Origin: Sabethes cyaneus
Lineage: Eukaryota > Arthropoda > Insecta > Diptera > Culicidae
Reading direction: 5' to 3'
Length of the DNA: 64,000 nt
Assembly: GCF_943734655.1 (NCBI RefSeq)
Contig: NC_071355.1
Coordinates: 96,541,449 to 96,605,448, forward strand
Shown one piece after another: positions 9,025 through 19,887 of this stretch (its first letter is position 1; each line of letters opens with the position of its first letter). The notes below the pieces were generated by a model. The model was not told the DNA's origin. It did not search any database and was given only the letters and a program-made list of their open reading frames with translations. The position numbers were made by a program, and so were the translations under genes.

Positions 9025-11474
9025 GTTTATTGGGCCAGCAATTATTATTAAAGCAAAACATTGGATTTGGTTTTAATTCATTTTCTTGCGCATTGTTGTG
9101 GTGATTTAGTGTTTCATTTGGTGTTAACTTGGTATCAATCGCTATCACTTGTTCACGGCAGGCAATGTTTCAATGTGACGATTATTGAAATTAAAATATC
9201 TGCGGCACCGCTCGCGTTGCCGTTGGTGGCACAGCAGAACAAGGAATTATCAAAGCAAATAGCAATCAACAGTAGGATTCCATTTAGTTCTCTTGTAACT
9301 TTATTATACATATTACTGTTTTCCAAACATTCGTACAATAACAACATGTAAAGTAAGCGTAATTCAAACAGAGCATTTCAAACTAGAACGTTGAATTGCA
9401 TTCCTCGGGCCCGACAAGAACCAGCAGCTTGGCTCTATTAAAAATATACCAAAGGTTTAATCTACGTAAAAGCACAACTGACTCGTTTTGGCGCAGTACT
9501 ACCTACAGTAAATGTATTTAGTTAACAATTTTTACAACAAACTTTTGAAGCGCATTTATTTGGCATTTTAACAGCAAAATTACCTCTATTAAGGAAATGT
9601 ACGCAGATGAACATCATCTGCTGTGGTCATGTTACGAAACGGCTGTTACAACATTCCCTTCGGAAGAGCCCCAGTAATTGCTTAAAGGGCGTTTGCTGTT
9701 CTCATATTCACGGAAAAAAGAATTTGAATATGGGTGGTATGTATGTAGGTAACATCGTATTATAACGCGTGAGCATTTCCTCAAAAGAAGGTAGACAGCT
9801 CCTGTAAAGTTGGCTTCAGTACAAACCACCAGGAAAGGTGTGCTGTGAGTGAGTTTCCGTGAAACATTTACTTGCATGCTAACTATATTGTGAGGTTTAC
9901 GCAAATATTGTCTCAAACAGCATGACAGTATGATAACCGCAATGCAGAAGTTCAGTTTTAATATTTTCTTTTGTTTGTTATTAACAAATTTCAATTAATG
10001 TGTACTGTATCGTTTCTTTGTAGCTGTTTCCAGTGTGAATTTTCACTATTCGAGAAAAAAAAATTGATGAAACACAGCCATCCGGTATCAATCGAATACG
10101 ATCAAACAGACGGATTCGAACGGCACGCCGCAGGGAAATCAAAGAGCCATAATTGCTCTTCCCTGTATGCGATGGGACGATTTCAAATTTCCAATGCTTC
10201 GCTTCTCCAGTCGATGGTGGTAAATCAGGCTGCATTAACACTGTAGGTACCAACTGAATCGTTTCAGCGGAAATGAATGGCATCAGTTGTGGCGGTTGTG
10301 TCATTTATTTTGCAACCCAATTTTCTCCGCTTTATTTCAATTCATAAATATTTATTTTACGCCGCCTGCTCGGGTTGAAACCGCTAAATAGAGCGGAAAA
10401 GTTATATCCGGATGTTGGGAGCAATTGCATTGATTTGTCTATTCCTGTGGGAGGAAAATCATCAACTTTGAATCGTTTAATATCTGATTGTTAACCGAAG
10501 AGTTCAATGTGGATCGCAATAAATGAAAATGATGACTCTTTATTGCGACACGCTCTTTTTCAGCTTAACTATTTAAATAATTTAAGTTTTATTAAGAGGT
10601 TTATTGGCAATTAAAGATACTTGGCGTTAGTTCTTGATAGATCTTTAATAAATTCATATTACCAAATAATTTATTGTATTTGTATTCATCATATTTGTCG
10701 ACCTCTCTAAGGATAACATCAGATACATGATAGTACTAACTCACGTTGGGCATTTTGAATAGCCAGCTTCAGGCTAGGGTAAAAACAAAGCATCACCAGG
10801 TGACTGTCAAGTGTCTGAAGGTGAGGATACAATAAACTAAATTACTGGACGCAATGAGACACCATGCATGTCATTGAGATTCAGATTAAATGGCGACGAT
10901 TCATAGCTGGCAAAATGATCTATTGTTCTTCATACCAGCCGGAGCAAGGAAAGTCACGTAGACGCCTCTTGCATCGAGACATCCATCGCTGCTGTAAAAC
11001 CGGAGAGATAAATTCTGTTTTCCAGAAGCTTAGCATAGCCATTCCTGTTATCTCGTCGAGAGACAAAAGAATTCACAGCAGTCAGACGGCAGCATAAAAA
11101 AATATTCACTGAGCATTAATATGTCATAATAAACGGAGTACTAAACGAGGACGCAAATGGAAGTGATACTTGGTGACAATGGTGCCGCCGGTATATTATA
11201 CCAATTCAGAATAAGTGTGAAATGACTAAGGTGCTGAAATCAGTTGTCATCAATCAGCTGATGGATTAATGTGAACTGGATGGTGGCCATAATAGTAAAG
11301 AAGTAACACTGTAGTACCTCTTCAATCATCCATTGTTTCTCGGGAAATAAAATTCTCACAGAAATTCAATAAGTATTTGTAAATATTAGTCCGGAAACAG
11401 AGATTACTGTTATTAACTCCGTTACCTTTGATATTTTCCGATCGAGATTGACAGCTTGGAGCGTTGAACTCAAA
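9025..11474. other. 2.4 kb without recognised gene or element
   Basis: The composition is ordinary and AT-rich. The longest open frames (9632-9994 minus, 9981-10304 minus) have no motifs, no family resemblance and no splice context. I see no repeat shared with the rest of the window. It may be unique intergenic sequence or old decayed element. Confidence 0.4.
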
Positions 11475-11660
11475 TCTATATATATAAGCACCTTGTCTGT
11501 AACCAAAATCAGGCCCACATTAAGCAAAGGCTCAAACCAATTATACCAGATTGCATTCAACACCAGCAAAAGTAACGTAGTTACATCTCATTGAGTTACA
11601 TAGCGTATCTCCCATTCGCTTTCAATTAGACGCGAGGCGACGCACGCGGGTTACAGCTAG
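11475..11660 (+). mobile_element. Short non-autonomous Helitron-like element
   Basis: It begins TCTATATATATAAG and ends GGGTTACAGCTAG, flanked by A on the left (11474) and T on the right (11661). This is the A|TC...CTAG|T arrangement of Helitrons. A GC-rich stretch CGCGAGGCGACGCACGCG just before the end can form a short stem. There are no terminal inverted repeats or target duplication. At 186 bp it is non-autonomous. Confidence 0.7.
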
Positions 11661-11839
11661 TATTCGATAAATGCTACTTGTTATCGTTAGTTGTAAACAA
11701 GAAAACAAGTTATCAAAATTAAAAACAAGGAGAATAAATTTACTATGCATTACAGTAAGCCAGCCCACTTGATTTTATCATGCCTCGTTTTCGGCAACAT
11801 GAGTAGGTTTGTATATCACTCCTACTGAAATCTGTTCCG

Positions 11840-12650
11840 AAGATCGTTGAGAAGTTACGCACTTTGTCGTCCGAACCAACTTCTCCAATTCTCCAAATCT
11901 GGTGTAAGTCTGGAAGTTGAAACCGCCGAAGGTGGAAAAGCTGGTGAGCTTCCTTCCGTTCGGGACTGCAGTGGAGCAGTTTTGCGACCACATGGATGTA
12001 GCCGAACTCAAGCATCATCTTGTGAATCCACTACTAATTCAGAACCCGCGTGGTGAATGGTTAAAACCACTTTAAAATAGAAAATAATAATCCAGGACCT
12101 GGGGGACAAACTCCCCTACAATTCCTTCCTTCAGCAATTTCATTTCGGAGATTGTGTCGGATGCTTACAAGGCAAACGTGTGGGCTACAAGCCGCTGAGC
12201 AAACCCGTTGCGAAAGTTCGACGGGGAAAAGTAAATGCGAAGAAGAAAGGTACAGTTTACAACCATGGTGAAGATTCAGGTGGGGTCGACAACGAAGATC
12301 AAAAGAAGCAAAAGCCGTGCAGGGTGTTCGAGCGCACGGACCACCAACTGCAATACTGCGAAGACTTCAAGAAGCTGCCGTATGTTGATCGGATGAAAAT
12401 AGTCGATCGTTTCAAGCTGTGCCTCAATTAGCACGGTGCTATGTCGGCGAGTGCAGAGGAACCCACAATCCTCTTCTACATCCGGGGCAGGGCGTAGCCA
12501 GCGCTCATATCCAGGCCAACAGCATTACGTTGTTTCAGATGATTCCTCGGAACCTTCACTGCGGCGAACGGGCGATTACAGCTCTAGCGTTCCTGGACGA
12601 AGTAGTATCAGACACATTCCAGCGTTACGGGACACTTTCCCTACTATGCA
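11840..12650 (+). pseudogene. BEL/Pao LTR retrotransposon gag-protease relic
   Basis: Frames around 11955-12060 read TAVEQFCDHMDVAELKHHLV, similar to BEL/Pao gag. At 12180-12431 the frame contains CRVFERTDHQLQYCEDFKKL and RMKIVDRFKLCLN, the zinc-knuckle-like block preceding the protease. After a deletion, 12443-12600 reads YVGECRGTHNPLLHP and then LHCGERAITALAFLDE, the start of the aspartic protease region with the expected following residues lost. Stops and at least two frame changes show it is dead. No LTRs, RT or integrase were found; it ends where the heptanucleotide array begins. Confidence 0.75.
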
Positions 12651-12715
12651 GATCGCTTCCTGTTTCATCAAATTGGAGAATAAAGTACTCTTTAAACAAC
12701 TATTTTAGAAGGTGA

Positions 12716-13266
12716 AAGGTCGCCAGTCGCCTGTCACCTTTTGCCTGCCGCCTGTCACCTGTCGCGTGCTGCCTGTTGTGTGTTGCCTGTTGCATGTTGA
12801 TGTTGCCTGTTGTCTGTTACCTGTTGCCTGTCGCTTGCTGCTGTTGCCTGCTATTGCTGCGTGTTGCCTGTTGTCTGCTGCCCGCTGTCTGTTGCCTGTT
12901 GCTTGCTTTCTGTTTTTTTGTTGCCTGTTGCCTGCCCCTTCCTGGCAACAGGCGACGGGCAACAGGCAACAAGCGACAGGCATCATGCAACAAGCAATAG
13001 GAAACAGGCAACGGGCAACAGGAAACAGGAAACAGAAAACAGGAAACAAGCAACAGCGGGGAAATAGGCAACAGGCGACAGGCAATAGGCGACAGGAAAC
13101 GGGAAACAGGCTACGGGCAACAGGCGACGGGCAACATGCGACAAGACAGGCAACGGGCAACAGGAAACAGAAAACAGGCAACAGGAAACCGGAAACCGGA
13201 AACCAGAAACCGGAAACAGGCAACGGGCAACAGGCAACAAGCAATGGGCAACAGGCGACAGGCAAC
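12716..13266. repeat. Degenerate heptanucleotide array with internal inversion
   Basis: The basic period is 7 bp (CAGGCAA). From 12716 to about 12945 the array runs as TTGCCTG; from about 12950 to 13266 it runs as CAGGCAA, with a short CCCCTTCC-type centre. The two halves could fold into a long imperfect hairpin. Common variants are CAGGAAA, CAGGCGA, CGGGCAA and CAAGCAA. The 7-bp period gives a 7-residue repeat in all frames, which keeps long open frames on both strands. I do not regard these as genes. Confidence 0.9.
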
Positions 13267-16200
13267 TTACTTACTTACTTATGTGTCCATGTCTGCCGGT
13301 CCGGCGGAGCAAAGGGATGAAATCAGAGATCTCCACTGCTGACGGTTACCCGCCATGGCTTTTACCTGTCGCCAGGACAGGTTCTCGTCTACAGCTCGGA
13401 TGTCGTTGGCTAGGCTGCGTCGCCATGAGCCTCTGGGTCTGCCTCTTGTACGCTGTCCTTGTGGATTCCAGTCGAGTGATTCTCTGCAAACCTCGTTCGC
13501 TCCTTTCCTAAAGGTGGGGCCGATCCACTTCCACCTACGTTCTCGAATTTCTGTGGCTATCGGCCGTTGATGACACCGACGATGAAGTTCCTCATTGGAT
13601 ATCCAGTTATCAGGCCACTAGGCACGAATGATGTATCGCAGGCACCGGTTAATGAATACCTGCAGTTTTTGCGTTGTCTCCGCTGAGACGCACCACGTTT
13701 CGCAGGCATGCAGCAGTACGGATTTAACGTTTGAATTAAAGATTCGGGTTTTCGTACGTAGAGTGATCTGGTTTGAACGCCAAATGTTTCGCAGACCTGC
13801 AAAGGCACCCCTGGCCTTCCTGATCCGTGTGGCTATATCAGTCTTAGTACCACCATCGGGCGTTGTTTGGCTACCAAGATATTGAAAGGCGTCTACCTCC
13901 CCAATTTGTTGTCCCGCTGTTGGCGGAATTGTCAGTGTTCACTACCATTGACTTAGTTTTCGCTATATTGACTGTGAGACCTGCTGCCTGCGAGCTCTCG
14001 GAGAGGTCGTCTAACTTGCTCTACATATCGTTTCGGCGTTGTGCGAGCAAGACAATGTCGTCGGCTAGGTCAAGGTCATTTAGCTGCTCCATCGTTAGAG
14101 GATTCCAAGGCAATCCTCGATTTGATCTACTGTCAATTGCTCCAACTAATATCTCATCCATAACGATGAGAAAAAGAAGCGGTGATAAAATGCAGCCTTG
14201 TCTCACGCCATCAATTACCCTTATGGGGTCGAACAAGACGCCGTCGTGCGAAACCTTACACAAGAATGCCTCGTACTGAGCCTCGATGAGATGGACTAGC
14301 TTATCTGGAACTCCTCTACGCCTAAGTGCGCCCCAGATGTTTTCGTGGTTGAGTCGGTCGAACGCCTTTTCGAAGTCAACGAACACAAGCAGAAGAGAGT
14401 CCTGGAATTCGTTGATCTGCTCCAATATAATGCGGAGCGTTGTGATATGGTCTACAGATGATCGGCCAGCACGGAATCCAGCTTGCTGCCGCCGGAGAGT
14501 AGCGTCAATCTTCTCCTGGATCCGGTTGAGGATTACCTTACAGAGTACTTTCAGAGTAATATAGAGCAACGTGATGCCACGCCAGTTACCGCATTCCGTT
14601 AGGTTTCCTTTCTTAGGGACTTTGACCAATATGCCCTGCATCCAGTCCACCGGAAAAGTTGCGGCTTCCCAAATATTGCTGAAAAGCTGATGCATCATCT
14701 GGGCTGACAAAGATGGGTCAGCTTTGAGCATTTCGGCTGAAATACGATCTATCCCTGGCGCTCTATTGGATTTCATACTCTTGATGGCTGTTACAATTTC
14801 ATCCAGCGATGGCGCCTCCGAGTTCACGCGATTTATTCGACGAGCTGTAGGCGTCGTACGCTGCTGGTTTTGTTGGTCTCTGACATTTGAAACTCGGAAG
14901 AGTTGTTCAAAATGTTCAGTCCATCGCTTAAGCTGTTCTGTACGGTCAGTCAGTAGCTGACCAGCACTGTCCTTTAGCGGCATCTTTGTATTCATCCTGG
15001 CACCACTAAGGCGGCGAGAAATATCGTACAACAAACGGCGGCGGCGGTTTCTCCTTGTTCGGCTAGGGAGTTAGTCCAGGCTCTCTTGTCCCGCCTACCA
15101 GCACGTTTAGCAGCCCTTTCCAGTTCGGTGTATCGTTGACGGGCAGCTGTCTTAGCCGATCTGGTCCGCGCTCGCTCAATGCCGGCTTTCGCCTCTCTCG
15201 GCTCGTCGATCTTCCTCCAAGTTTCATCCGAAATCCACTCCCTCCGCCTGCTGCGCGCTTTTCCGAGGGTCTCATCACTGGTCGTGATGAAGGCGTTCTT
15301 GATGCCGGTCCATTGCTCTTCGATGGTTCCACCAGGTGGCAGCTCCGAGACTCGAGATTCAAGTTGTTCGACAAAGGCCCTTTTCACATCAGGATTCTCC
15401 AATCGGCGGACGTCGTAGCGGCACCCAACTTTCTCCTCCCGTCGTTGGACACGTGCGACGCGCAGACGTATCTCAGCGATAACAAGATGATGGTCGGATG
15501 CAATATCAGCGCTGCGTTTGTTGCGTACATCAAGAAGGCTCCTTCTCCATTTCCGGCTGATGCAGATGTGGTCGATTTGGTTTTCTGTTCGGCCGTCGCG
15601 GGAAACCCACGTGACTTTATGTACTGGTCTATGGGGGAAGAGCGATCCACCAATGACCATGTCGTTATTACCACAGAATTCTGTAAACAGCTCCCCGTTT
15701 TCGCTCATCTCTCCTAGGTCATGGTGTCCCATGACACGTTCAAGGTCCGCGTTGTTTGAGCCAATCTTCGCGTTGAAGTCGCCCATGTGAATTTGGATGT
15801 CCCCCTTCGGGATTTTCTCAACCACGCTGTTCAGCTGGCTGTAAAAAAGCTCTTTCTCCTGCAGGTCGGCAGCATCTGTTGGCGCATAGCACTGGATTGC
15901 CGTAAAGTTCCTAACCCGTGTTCTGAATCTGGCAACAATTATTTGCTCATTTATCGGCTCCCACTTCATCAGGGCCGCATGTGCCCCTGGGCTCGGTAGG
16001 AATTCAACTCATCTTTCTCGAGTAGCATTTTCACCTCGTATGCCAGAGTAGAGCAAGACTTGCCCGGATGATGTCCTGTGTTCGCCAATACCCGGCCAGC
16101 GGACCTCGCTCAGCCCCAGGATTTCAAGCTTCAGGCGGCTAGCTTCCCTTGCAAGTTGAGCCAGCTTGCCCTGCTGGGCAAGGGTCAGTATATTCCATGT

Positions 16201-16291
16201 TCCGATTCGTGTCCGTGTTTCATGCTAAAGGTCGTTGCCAATAATCCAGAGAGATTTCTTCTTTCATTTTCGGTAACTTGTTCTGGTACCA
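13267..16291 (-). mobile_element. RTE-like non-LTR retrotransposon inserted in the heptanucleotide array
   Basis: About 3 kb on the minus strand with endonuclease and RT, and a 3' end at 13267 formed by a short tandem TAAG repeat. The same heptanucleotide array abuts both ends (12716-13266 and 16292-16935), so the element interrupts it. A GACAGGCAAC string abuts both boundaries and could be the target duplication, but in a repeat array this is weak proof. Another copy of the family is at 53128-55222 with the same TAAGTAAGTAAG end. 5' end position is approximate. Confidence 0.82.
14021..16225 (-). pseudogene. RTE-like ORF: AP endonuclease plus reverse transcriptase, broken
   Basis: From about 16225 the frame reads TWNILTLAQQGKLAQLAREA, LEILGLSEVRWPG and LLYSGIRGEN, the endonuclease start. 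One in-frame stop near 16018 then precedes the long frame 15969-14992 with IQCYAPTD, GDFNAKIG and SDHHLVIAEI. A frameshift near 15010 moves to 15034-14021, holding RT motifs SNRAPGIDRISAEML, RGITLL, FVDFEKAFDRLNHENIW, GVRQGCILSPLLF and LADDIVLLA. The frame ends at a TAG where the sister copy at 53740 has CAG (Gln), after which DDLSESSQAAG continues. Function when intact: target-primed reverse transcription. Three lesions make this copy inactive, but it is otherwise well preserved. RTE is preferred because of the endonuclease type and short-repeat tail; other clades are possible. Confidence 0.8.
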
Positions 16292-16935
16292 GGAGACAGG
16301 CAACAGGAAACAGGCAACAGAAAACAGGCAGCGAGAGAGGCAATAGGCAACAAGCAACAAGCGACAGGCAACAGGCAGCAGACAACATGCAGCAAGCAAC
16401 AGGCGACAGGCAACATGTAACAGGCAACGGGCAGCAGGCAACAGGCTACAGGCGACAGGAAACAGGAAACAGGCAACAGGCAACGAGCCGCAGAAAACAG
16501 GAAACAGGCAACAGGAAAAAGGAAACACGAAACAGGAAACAGGCTACGGGCAACAGGCTACTGGTGACAGGCAGCATGCAACAGGCAACAAGCGATAGGT
16601 AATAGGCGATGGGTAACAGGAAGCAGGCAACAGGAAATAGAAAACAAGCAACAGGAAACAGAAAATGAGCAACAGGCAACGGGCAACAAGCGGGGCAATA
16701 GGCAACATGCAACAGAAGCAGGTGACAGTAAGCAGGCAACGGGCAGCAGGAAACAAGAAACAGGCAACAAGTGGGGCAATAGGCAATATGCAACAGGCGA
16801 CAGGCAACAGGCGACAGGAAACAGGCAATGGGCAACAAGCGACAGGCAACAGACAACAGGCAGCAAGCAACAGGCAACAGGCGACAGGCAACAGGCAACA
16901 GGCAACGGGCAACAGGAAGTGGGCAATAGAAAACA
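16292..16935 (+). repeat. Heptanucleotide (CAGGCAA)n array, right part
   Basis: Same 7-bp unit as the left part, all in the CAGGCAA orientation, decaying rightward into GAAAAT-rich sequence (to about 16985). Open frames on both strands here come from the repeat. Confidence 0.9.
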
Positions 16936-17350
16936 AGAAACAGAATGAAATTAAAAATGAACATGAAAATGAAAGTGAAATAATGTGATAACATATCTAA
17001 AATGGAGTTGTTCTATTTTAACACCAATATGAAATAATATGAAAAAATGAACACTGGTTTGATGTTATTATCTTTTTCTTGTCCCCCTCTTCAACAATAT
17101 TTTGAGACCAGGACATAAACTTTTTTTTTATATTTGTATAAGCCTTATTAATAAACTTCTCAGAAGACACCACCCTTGAAGAATTACGAATCTTTTACCC
17201 AATTGCCATAATCCGCTGGTTTTCGAAACTGGACAGTTGGGACTGGTGAGAACAGTTAGTGTGTTAAGTTTGAAAATCTGGTGATATCACAGTTATTGGA
17301 AAGAAGACACATATGCAAAGAAGACACAGAAAATCTGACGAAGACATTTA
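16936..17350. other. AT-rich spacer
   Basis: GAAAATGAA-type simple sequence, then ordinary AT-rich DNA. Nothing else is recognised. Confidence 0.4.
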
Positions 17351-19797
17351 GGGTATTTTGCCTATCATTGAACGATTCCAATGATTGGACAGCGTCCAAT
17401 AAAACGTTAATTCTAGAATACATATACGCTCAAATCCTATCAAAGTGCACGAATTACTCACTTTGATCAGTTGTGGATAATTTCTTGTAACAATAGCGTT
17501 ACATAAGGCAAGATTTAATAACAAAAATTCAAGTTGAACTTTGTCATATACAATATGGGCTATAACCCTGCATTTTGTTAGCATTTCAGATAAGAAACAT
17601 GTCTCACTAATTAACGTTTAAAATAATTATATTACCATATCATGCTGTTTATAGCTAATGATATTCATCTATGCACTATTTGTCAACATTTTCAAGCAAA
17701 ATAAAAAATTATTTATAGTTTTTAAAGTATTAAAATTTGACTGTTTAATCATTGGACAATAAAGCAACGATGGTCCTAAGCTTGTACAAGAACTGAAATA
17801 GCATGAAAAAACCGCATTACTTCTCATTATGCATGTGTATTTGACAGTTTTTATATTTATGGCACTGTTTAAAAATGGTTTTCATTTGTATTGCAAAAAT
17901 CTTCCGTTGAAAATTTATGTAATAGTATTATTTTTTTATTTTATATACATGCTTTTGTTTTTTTTTGTTTTAATACAACAATTCCACGAAAAATAGTCCT
18001 ATTGCGAATTGAAGCTACTCCAGATTTGTTTAAACTATGTGTACTTGAATCTTATCTGAAAAATTTTATTATCGTGTATTTTATTTGGCCTGCCATGAAT
18101 TAAGGTAATCACAAAAATCAACATTTTAGTCTAAATACTAAAGAAAATATTAAGAAGTTTAAATCACCGAATTGTTCCGGTGTTAATGGTACTGACAGCA
18201 AACGTTAGATACTTCTATGAATATTGTAGAATAATATTGGGTTGAAACAATTTTTTTATATAACGTTGTAAATATTTTGTATTCTAACGGGTGGCAACTT
18301 AAATTTTGGAATTTTTTTCTCAAGCTGTCAAAAAAAGACAAAGATACATGAAGAAGATCTGATTTACCGAAATTAAAGATACATTATCTATTGTTGAAAA
18401 AAAAGTGTACATTTGAAAACGGTCCGTAATCGGCTGTTCGGCGAAGCTTTCGTTTGACATCGAAACAGGAGCGTTGTACGGCCGTCATGTCAAATTTGCG
18501 AATGCATCTCTTGATTCTACCAATCAACTGTTTGTAATTCGTGGCTCTCCAGTTATTTTTGTACACCAAGAAACTCAAAATACCGAAGAAATATTCGATT
18601 GGGCGCACTGAGACAGGTTTTTCGGATTGTGGGTTTTGGGTAAAAATGGGATTGAATGGGTATTCAGGAACGATTGTGTTTTTTTTTGCATAATGCGATG
18701 ATGCTCTATCCGGCCAAAACACGTATTGTCTATCTGCATGATGTTTTTGAAGAAACGGGATCAAAATTTTCTTCAAACGTTCGTCTGGTGCATCTTAATT
18801 GGTAGCCAAACCAGAGGGCTTGTTGTTGAAGAAACGAGAAAGAGAACGATGTCCTTCTGCGTCCATAATTTTGGCTGGTCTTCAACTACCTTGCTTGCGA
18901 ATAGTTGTTGGGCATCTTAGGATATGGTAAACAGTCGAAGCTGCAACATATTTACTTTTTGCCGCAAAAAAAATCCAAAATTTTAGTTGCCACCCGTTAA
19001 ATTCTAGCCAACGAACTAGTTTTTCATATTTTTTGAGAGCTAAATAATTTTTTATCATTACTTTTGAAAAATTCTAAATATTATAATTTGATTTCTTTTT
19101 ATAAATAAAGTTTCGACGATGAGACGAAGATGAATGGTGCATTTTTTCACCTGCAAGGAAACGGATATTCGCAGTTTTTCAGAGTATTATCTTGCTAACA
19201 AATTTGTTTCGAGGAACCAGGAGAGAAACAAACATAGTTTCCCTTGTAAAAAACAGATCTTGCCATTAGACCGTAGGAAATATAAGTAAGCTCGAGGAAA
19301 CCGTAAAGAGAGAAAAATTTGCGGGAAAGCAACAGAAATGAAGGATAAGAGCATCGTAGATTAGAAGGGGAAATTAACATCCCTTAAGAAACAAATTGTA
19401 ATTAGTAACATGTTCACTAATTGCTGATTATTTTTAATGAATATCGGCACCAACGCCGATATATCTTAAAATGTATTCATTCTTAATAGTAAGCTATCAA
19501 ATTAACTTCAAGGTCGGTGCAATATATTGCATGTCCAACTATTGGACAATAAGTGTCCAACTATAGGACAATACGGTTTTAGAAGTGTTCAACGATTGGA
19601 CATTCAAGCGTTGTCAAAAAATCGCATATTTTCCACGAAAGGCTTATTTATTTCATGAAAATTGCCATGTAATGTGAACATATTTTGTATCTGATTCAGA
19701 TTTTCATGTTTCTGTCTATTTGTAATTATTTGTTTGGAAAATATCGTTAAAACTAAAAACACAGGGGCTTAGCTGTGCGATCATTGGCAAATTACCC
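17351..19797. mobile_element. TA-flanked 2.4-kb DNA transposon-like element (GGGTA ends)
   Basis: The left end is TA|GGGTATTTTGCCTATCATTG and the reverse complement of the right end is TA|GGGTAATTTGCCAATGATC, an imperfect inverted repeat of about 18 bp with TA on each side (17349-17350, 19798-19799). No transposase of its own was recognised. The interior carries several copies of a TTGGACA/TCCAA motif near both ends (about 17370-17400, 17753, 19528-19605) that could be protein-binding repeats. The mariner relic 18287-18997 is nested in it. Confidence 0.6.
18287..18997 (-). mobile_element. ITmD37E-type Tc1/mariner relic with deleted transposase
   Basis: Inverted repeats starting ACGGGTGGCAACT (with AAATTTTGGA following) bound 711 bp, and TA lies on each side (18285-18286, 18998-18999). 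The minus strand encodes a transposase C-terminal part at 18776-18384: YVFWPDRASSHYAK contains the second catalytic Asp and RPIEYFFGIL the Glu, with 37 residues between them, the DD37E spacing known from mosquitoes. Further upstream (about 18930-18800) a helix-turn-helix-like ASTVYHILRCP and RSLSRFFNNKPSG survive, then a stop. The segment with the first Asp is missing, so an internal deletion has inactivated it. Confidence 0.8.
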
Positions 19798-19887
19798 TAC
19801 AGCCTTAAAAAAGATTTTTAACGAAGAACTGAAGCAACTCTACTCTCCTTGAAAAAAACTAAAACAAATAGTCGAAACGTCACATCG

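Noticed and set aside
9632..9994. Minus-strand 120-codon frame
   Set aside because: No motif, no splice or promoter context, overlapped by other chance frames.
12705..13320. Overlapping long frames rich in Leu/Pro/Cys or Gln/Asn/Arg
   Set aside because: They are products of the degenerate 7-bp repeat, present on both strands and in several frames; no start context or flanking gene.
15136..15717. Plus-strand frame of 193 codons
   Set aside because: Shadow of the minus-strand RTE-like endonuclease frame; no motif of its own.
16185..16994. Apparent membrane-like Cys/Leu-rich proteins on the minus strand
   Set aside because: Same heptanucleotide repeat; hydrophobic composition follows from TTGCCTG.
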